From the NCBI RefSeq assembly GCF_905475465.1, contig NC_062235.1, positions 6,272,001-6,336,000 on the forward strand: a stretch of 64,000 bases of DNA, written 5' to 3'. The position numbers were made by a program, and so were the translations under genes. The notes under the pieces are model-generated. The model was not told the origin of the DNA, did not search any database, and was given only the letters and a program-made list of their open reading frames with translations. Position 1 is the first letter of the stretch. Each line of letters starts with the position of its first letter. Below, piece by piece: positions 58,128 through 64,000 of the stretch. The DNA comes from Pieris napi. Taxonomy: Eukaryota; Arthropoda; Insecta; Lepidoptera; Pieridae.

Positions 58128-60957
58128 TCAACTCCTACGAAGTTAATTTATCCACCATATCCAATTTCGTCAGAAATCTAACTTATCCGAGAGTTGATTA
58201 AGTCACTAATTATATATTTATTTCAAGTTTATGGAGGATCTATGCCGAAATGGTATTGAAACATTTGAATGTGGTTTACATGAAACAAATTTTAAAAGTA
58301 CTACGATAAAAGATTTTATCCAGTTAATATATTTATTTCATAGTACGAACCTGGGACGGATTGTTCTCGAATAGCAAATATTGTTTTTTATATAAACGGG
58401 ATTAAAACCTTAGGTTATCAGTGGCGCTATGTTAGTGGGCCGGTTAATTATAATTGCCGTTGCGTAAGATAATATATGTTATAATTAGCTGAGAGATAGT
58501 AAATACTAAATAATTTCCACGCAAATCAAGTGGAATATTTTTGTGTTACAGATAAGAAAATGTATAGATTTTAATAACACAGTGAGACACACACACAATA
58601 TTTAGTGTCGTTTAGACTTTAGATTCGAAAATTATGTGACAAGAAGACGAATTGAATATTATTATCTGACTTTTAAGGCCGAGAAGCGATACAGATGAAA
58701 ACGATCGTAATATTCTTATACCAATGTGAAATCACTTCACAACCGCGTTTTATTGCTTAACAGCGCCATCTATATCGTTTGTAGAATAACGTTTCAATTT
58801 CGTTTACAAAATTTTATAATTTCCCTTTGACATCATTGCAAAATCTGTCCACATTCTATGACGTCATAATCAAGTTTCTGCTCTAAACAAATTAATATTA
58901 TGATATCATTCATCAATGAAATGACGCGATGCCGTGCCCCTTTTTATCTTAACAGCTTATTGATATGTGGGACACAGATAAAAATATTTTACGTTTAATT
59001 TACAATGGGTAGCTGAATATAGGTCCTGCGTTTTATTTAACGTGTCAACGAACTTAACTTTAACTCAGTGTCAATAAAGAAAGACAATACGCTCTGCGTC
59101 AGGTAAAAGTTATGACGGTACTCTCGACGTTGTCTTTCAATGTACAAACACGTGAAAAGAACGCTTTAGAATTTGATGACGTATTGATGATCATTACGCA
59201 CGACCCGCATACTTATTACACACACACACATTATCTCTCAAAGACTTCATAAAAATTCTGGAAATCTTATTAGAAGTAATTTGCGTACAATAATCTCATA
59301 CAGCTTAAATTTGTCAATCCAAACAAGTCGAGTGTAAGATTCCTATTTATCAAGCAGTCTATCATAATATAAATTATGCCTTGATATCGGAAAATTCCCT
59401 ACTACGATGCATAATGTAAACAAATAGACGCATTGCGTCTTTATTTAGGTGTAGATTATTAAAGACATTATCTAAGATATTGTTTTGTGGGTTATATTAA
59501 CCGTAAATGTTGAATATGTTTTACTAGCTGTGCCCTGGATTTGTTATGTTATATATAGCGATCCTAAATAAGTACTAAACCAAAAATAAATTCAATTCGA
59601 ACCCAAAATTCTTCAACCAAACTTACTAATTCTTCAGATGTGTTTTATGACTAAAAATTTTGTAGATTATTCATCTTCCATTATCTAAAAATATTTTAAT
59701 AGACCGGTACTCTGATAATATGTAATAAATTAAAATACATATTTAATTTAAAGTAAATCATTGTGGTCAAATTACGTAATTAAATCTGATAAAAGATTTC
59801 AATATACTTAAAAAATAAACATAAGATGTAACCCTTAACGAGAGATCATAAGACTCGTTTTACTTTAAAGATGTTTTTCATAAATAATAAAATAACTTAT
59901 CTACAACCTGAATGTTGTCAATACCACGTCACATCTTTTCCTTAACTATTCGTTATCCACATCTTATGTTACATCATACATGATAAGTTTTAATTTATAA
60001 ATAACATTTTAGTATTTTATCGTTCAGCACGGCCCATTTATTTTTCTATAGAAATATTTTTTTTAATTGTAGCAAAATAAGTTTGTTAAAGCCATTTAAA
60101 ATATAGAAAAAGTTATTATATAAAATAATCCTAAAATAGAACAAACATTGAACTTTCTTTACTTTTAAATGCCAACATTGTTACAAAGTATAAATTCTAA
60201 AAGTTCTAGTCTATCATAAACCTATAAATATTTTACGATAAAATTACTGTGTCTAACCAGCAATCTCAACAAATAGTTTTAATTACGTTGTAATATTTTT
60301 ACGATCCAGAATCCAGATATTGTTTGACGTTATAACCGGGCTCGTGATATTTCGAAAGAATATTCGAATATTCTGGCAATATCTTTAATAGGTATTCTGG
60401 CAATACCTTTAATACATAATAGACTGTGAATTAATTTGTATTCATGTTTAATCATATATTATCATTAAATACTGCAAGTATTAATTACTTTTTTTGTTAC
60501 GACGTTAATTGGGAAACTGTAAAAAGTCATTGTGATTAACAAGTTAAGGATATTTGCGAAAAACAAAGTTTATAAATGTCACTTCTGAAGATATTAGTTT
60601 CCTTTAATCTGTGTTCTTTGTTCAAAAAACAAAGTAACACGAGGTTTTGCATAAAATGGAATAGTAAACAGTTTAAATACTTAGTTGAAAAAGTTTTTGA
60701 ATTACAAAGTTTCTATGTAGAAATTGTGGATCTCAAACATCATAAAATATAAATTAGATAAAAGTTATTAAAATAAGCATTCACCGTATATCAAATCCAA
60801 GCTAAAATTACACACAGGTGAACATTCTGTTTTCGTTGGATTTCTCTGTCCTATTTGACTTGCATAGTTAGATATATAGCAGTAATTATTAATCAACATT
60901 ATCTAGAAACAATTTAACGGACACGAACGCTGTATTCGCCTGCAAAAACCATACGCA
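58128..60957. other. no gene recognised; short CA run
   Basis: AT-rich DNA. A short (CA)n run is at about 59218-59232. There are no ORFs or RNA genes I support. Confidence 0.45.
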
Positions 60958-61153
60958 TAAAGGCTGATTCACGCTACACCGTGTCTCGACCGGGCCGTGC
61001 CCCGGCCGGGACACGGCCACCGTGCGCCGTCCTGGACATTGATTCATGTTACACCGGGCTGTTTGGATGTACGCACGTACGTGCTTGCACCACTATATCT
61101 GTTTTTGTCAGCTAGTGATTTCATCTGTCGATAGACTTGACGCTTAAGTAATT

Positions 61154-61465
61154 ATGTAATTTTCACAATTTGAATTGGCAGCTATTGCAATTGCCATCAA
61201 TGACGAAGTATTAGAAAAACGAAGCGAAAGTACTAAAAGAAGATGGGGTGTACATCCAACCTGGAGAAAGCGAGAAGCAGAAGGGGAATTTTCTTTACTT
61301 TACAAAGAATTAATATACGACGAGAGCAAGTTTTATGGTTATTTTAGAATATCTAAAGAATGCTTTACTCATTTACTTGAAAAATTAAAACCAGATCTAA
61401 CCAAAAAAATTACAAGATTTCAAAAGCCATATTTATCGTACATAGAAAAAATTCAACCTCACTAA
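61154..61465 (+). pseudogene. Harbinger transposase N-terminal fragment, unit 1 (premature stop)
   Basis: Same frame as unit 2, but the ATG at 61154 is followed at once by TAA, where unit 2 has CAA. From about 61175 the frame is open to 61465. It keeps STKRRWGVHPTWRKR, the tryptophan-containing block typical of PIF/Harbinger N-termini, then FSLLYKELIYDESKFYGYFR and SKECFTHLLEKLKPDLTKKI. It ends before any DDE catalytic region. Confidence 0.75.
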
Positions 61466-61838
61466 GATTTGACGTTGGGTGCCCGGGCGCCTACGTTCAT
61501 GTTACGACGTGCCGGGGCCGGACCGTGCCGGAGCCGGGAAACAATACCCACCGACATTACAACGCCGTGCCCCGGCCGTGCTCCGGCGGCGCACGGTAAG
61601 CGCACGGCCGAGCCACGGTCAGGCATGAATTACTTCATACAAAAGCATATCATTAATGTTAGACCGTGCCCCGGCCGGGGCACGGCCCGGTCGAGACACG
61701 GCCACCGTGCGCCGTCCTGGACATTGATTCATGTTACACCGGGCTGTTTGGGTGTACGCACGTACGTGCTTGCACCACTATATCTGTTTTTGTCAGCTAG
61801 TGATTTCATCTGTCGATAGACTTGACGCTTAAGTAATT

Positions 61839-62150
61839 ATGCAATTTTCACAATTTGAATTGGCAGCTATTGCAATTGCCATCAATGACGAAGTATTAGA
61901 AAAACGAAGCGAAAGTACTAAAAGAAGATCGGGTGTACATCCAACCTGGAGAAAGCGAGAAGCAGAAGGGGAATTTTCTTTACTTTACAAAGAATTAATA
62001 TACGACGAGAGCAAGTTTTATGGTTATTTTAGAATATCTAAAGAATGCTTTACTCATTTACTTGAAAAATTAAAACCAGATCTAACCAAAAAAATTACAA
62101 GATTTCAAAAGCCATATTTATCGTACATAGAAAAAATTCAACCTCACTAA
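61839..62150 (+). pseudogene. Harbinger transposase N-terminal fragment, unit 2 (intact short ORF)
   Basis: The ATG-initiated frame encodes 103 residues and stops at TAA. It begins MQFSQFELAAIAIAINDEVL and contains the N-terminal PIF/Harbinger blocks 'RR.GVHPTWRKREAEGEF', 'LLYKEL..DE..F..YFR.S' and 'F..LLE.L.P.LTKK'. The conserved Trp of the first block is Ser here, whereas unit 1 keeps Trp. The nuclease domain is absent; relatives are about 350-400 residues. A short protein could be made, with possible DNA- or protein-binding but no catalytic role. Confidence 0.78.
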
Positions 62151-62397
62151 GATTTGACGTTGGGTGCCCGGGCGCCTACGTTCATGTTACGACGTGCCGG
62201 GGCCGGACCGTGCCGGAGCCGGGAAACAATACCCACCGACATTACAACGCCGTGCCCCGGCCGTGCCCCGGCCGTGCCCCGGCCGAGCCACGGTCAGGCA
62301 TGAATTACTTCATACAAAAGTATATCAATAATGTTAGACCGTGCCCCGGCCGGGGCACGGCCCGGTCGAGACACGGTGTAGCGTGAATCAGGCTTAA

Positions 62398-62719
62398 AAC
62401 ATGTTCTGGTTTTTAAGGTGCTTTAAAAGGTTACGAACGCGCTAGTAGATATTTGTCTATACTTTGTATTTTGTTTTATCGATATTAGAGTCTAGATATA
62501 TGTCTCAGCTAGAGGTTATCTATATTAAAAGAATTTAAGTGTATGTTCCAGATACCTTCGGTATAGGGCTAGGGCGTTCAATAAAAAGATAATATTATAT
62601 TTAATTTAATATTATTTTATTTTTCTGTGTAGTCATATATACTTGTATATCTTTTTTCTCAACATAAATTTCCCTTGTTAAAAACATCATCCTGATCTGG
62701 TAAAAAAATACTATTAAAT
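62398..62719. other. no gene recognised
   Basis: AT-rich DNA between the Harbinger derivative and the mariner fossil. Confidence 0.4.
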
Positions 62720-63310
62720 TAGCGAAACTAACTTGACTGCGTCATCTTCAAGTTAATGGCCCCTAATGACCCCCTGGCATGCTTTAGCCGCGGAATAGGT
62801 AGAAATCACTAGGAACTAGGACCAGTATGGCGGATTTTCAATAAATTCGAAAGCTTCTAGAATGGCAGCCATCGCAACTCTGGACTTGTGCGCGAGGGCG
62901 TTATCTTGGTGAAATAAAACAACTTTAACGAGTTTGCCACGCCGTTCTTGTGTATTTCCCCACGCAACTTTGCTATTTGTCTTGCATACAAAGTCCCCGT
63001 AATAGTGACTACATTAGTATGGTATTCCCTCATTATCACCCCTAGCTTGCTTGTCCTAGTACAACAGACCATGATCAGACCAGTTGATGGTCTTTTTCAA
63101 GTCATTGACTGTTTATTCGTTATCATCGGTCATAATGGTGAAGCCATGTTTCGTCTATAGTTATAAATCACGCCAAAATCAGTGAAGATCTTGTTGTAAC
63201 AGATCCAAACAACCTTATGAAATCCTCGTTTCATGTATCTGCTCTTCAGAAAGCATTCTAGGCACCCTGCGCGCTGACACTTTTCTTATACCCATTTTAT
63301 GGTTATAATA
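62720..63310 (-). pseudogene. mariner transposase, decayed
   Basis: On the minus strand, conserved mariner blocks appear in order but in different frames. IRKVSARRVPRML is near 63290-63250. DETWLHHYD (first catalytic Asp) is near 63155-63130. GVIM followed by VTITGTLYARQIAKLRGEI is near 63040-62950. FHQDNALAHKS (second Asp) is at about 62914-62882, and PSDFYLF (third Asp) at about 62813-62793. The second and third Asp codons are 98 nt apart, close to the 105 nt expected for D34D mariners, so small deletions have occurred. Several stops and frameshifts make it non-functional. The N-terminal paired-type DNA-binding half and the terminal repeats are not visible. Confidence 0.8.
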
Positions 63311-64000
63311 TTATGGACACCTTCTATAAAAATCTTCATTTCTTCGTAAATTTTTTCAAGGAAATATATTTTATTAAGTTAAATATTATCAATTTCTAAA
63401 CGTTCCAACGTGACACAAACAAATACCTTTTATTTTTAGGAAACAAAAAGAATTGATTGCTCTCTTTATTATTATTATATGTAATGTCTTGGGCAGGCCT
63501 GACAATATTTCTATTTTTTCTTTCCTTGGAGAATGTATCGCATTATCACTAATTTATTGAACACCCATCTTATTTAAAATATAAGAAGAAAATGAACATG
63601 TTAAAACCGTTTAATTTTAATCAATTTATAAAACTGTCAAGACCCTACTTTTATAAATTACAATAATATATTAATAACAATACTGTATAATGTATACTAA
63701 GAGGGTCGGTGATGAACGAAGATGGCAACAATTTTGGATTAAAAGTATACATTGGTAAATTAAATGTGATGACTCAGCAATTTCAACAAACACCATGATA
63801 TGCACATATTAAGGCTTTAAGATGTGCCAAAAATAATTTCTATGTAATAATTCAAATGTACTCTGGCTTGAAAATTGTCAATTTAAAAATGTTTGTTTCG
63901 TCTCCTGAGTATAAGGAAAAGTCATAGATACTCCGGTCTTGAACTTTTCAAAGGCGGTAAACGAACCAATAAGCAATATAAATTGGGCTAAAAAGACATT
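63311..64000. other. no gene recognised
   Basis: AT-rich DNA to the window edge. The upstream mariner portion, if present, is too decayed to see. Confidence 0.4.

Larger units (their letters stand above)
60961..62394 (+). mobile_element. PIF/Harbinger derivative with GC-rich TIRs, internally duplicated
   Basis: Terminal repeats of about 55 bp: the left end 'ctgattcacgctacaccgtg' then 'tctcgaccgggccgtgcccc' is mirrored at 62340-62394. TAA lies outside both ends (60958-60960 and 62395-62397). The outermost bases differ slightly (AGGCTG and AGCCTG). The interior is two head-to-tail units with a 685-bp period (61011-61695 and 61696-about 62370), sharing a TIR-like palindrome in the middle (61662-61701). 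Each unit carries the same N-terminal transposase fragment. The pattern fits recombination between terminal repeats of adjacent copies, followed by mobilisation or fixation as one TAA-flanked unit. Confidence 0.88.

Noticed and set aside
61469..61819. 116-residue ORF in the Harbinger element
   Set aside because: It reads through the GC-rich terminal-repeat sequence; composition artefact without motifs.

Overview
The window looks like nuclear DNA of an insect, very probably a moth or butterfly. It is AT-rich and intron-rich, and it is crowded with short transposon remnants of the kinds common in Lepidoptera: tRNA-derived SINEs, LINE 3' ends, PIF/Harbinger-type and pogo-type non-autonomous elements, and a mariner fossil. 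The species call rests on recognising repeat types, not on a database search. There is no sign of prokaryotic genes, operons or CRISPR.

One protein-coding gene is well supported. It is a two-exon rhodopsin-class GPCR on the + strand. Exon 1 (35933-36108) carries TM1 and ends at a GT donor. After an intron of 15,716 bp, exon 2 (51825-53103) starts behind a clean CAG acceptor and carries TM2-TM7 and the tail. The joint is phase 2 and gives a 484-residue protein. Several signature motifs are altered (Asn for Asp at 2.50, DQH for DRY, SPFLF for NPxxY, no Cys at 3.25), so I treat it as an orphan, divergent receptor. A TATA-less arthropod promoter (Inr plus near-DPE) lies 121 bp upstream of the first ATG. 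A possible small nested gene for a single-pass membrane peptide (46882-47807, two exons) lies inside the large intron on the same strand; it is a hypothesis.

Layout: 1-35.7 kb is upstream, gene-poor DNA with nested repeats. It includes a Harbinger deletion derivative with TAA target duplications (4125-4992), LINE 3' ends (about 3.4, 5.3, 8.4, 9.3, 11.5, 12.1-12.8, 14.3, 18.8, 19.7, 23.3, 28.4 and 31.7 kb), a family of short inverted-repeat elements (6.1, 10.7, 25.5 kb), a pogo-like MITE (20057-20779), a Helitron-like piece (27.1 kb), two back-to-back foldback elements sharing a TAA (29998-30402) and an AT-rich tandem duplication (33.7 kb). 35.7-53.4 kb is the GPCR locus, whose intron holds three SINEs and a LINE tail. 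53.5-64 kb is again gene-poor: SINEs, one of them inserted in an older repeat with a visible target duplication (57.2-57.7 kb), a tandemly duplicated GC-rich Harbinger derivative (60961-62394) and a decayed mariner transposase on the minus strand (about 62720-63310).

The most interesting points are the motif-degenerate GPCR with its long first intron, the possible nested micropeptide gene, two unrelated Harbinger derivatives that both keep only the N-terminal part of the transposase, and the twin foldback elements in opposite orientation.
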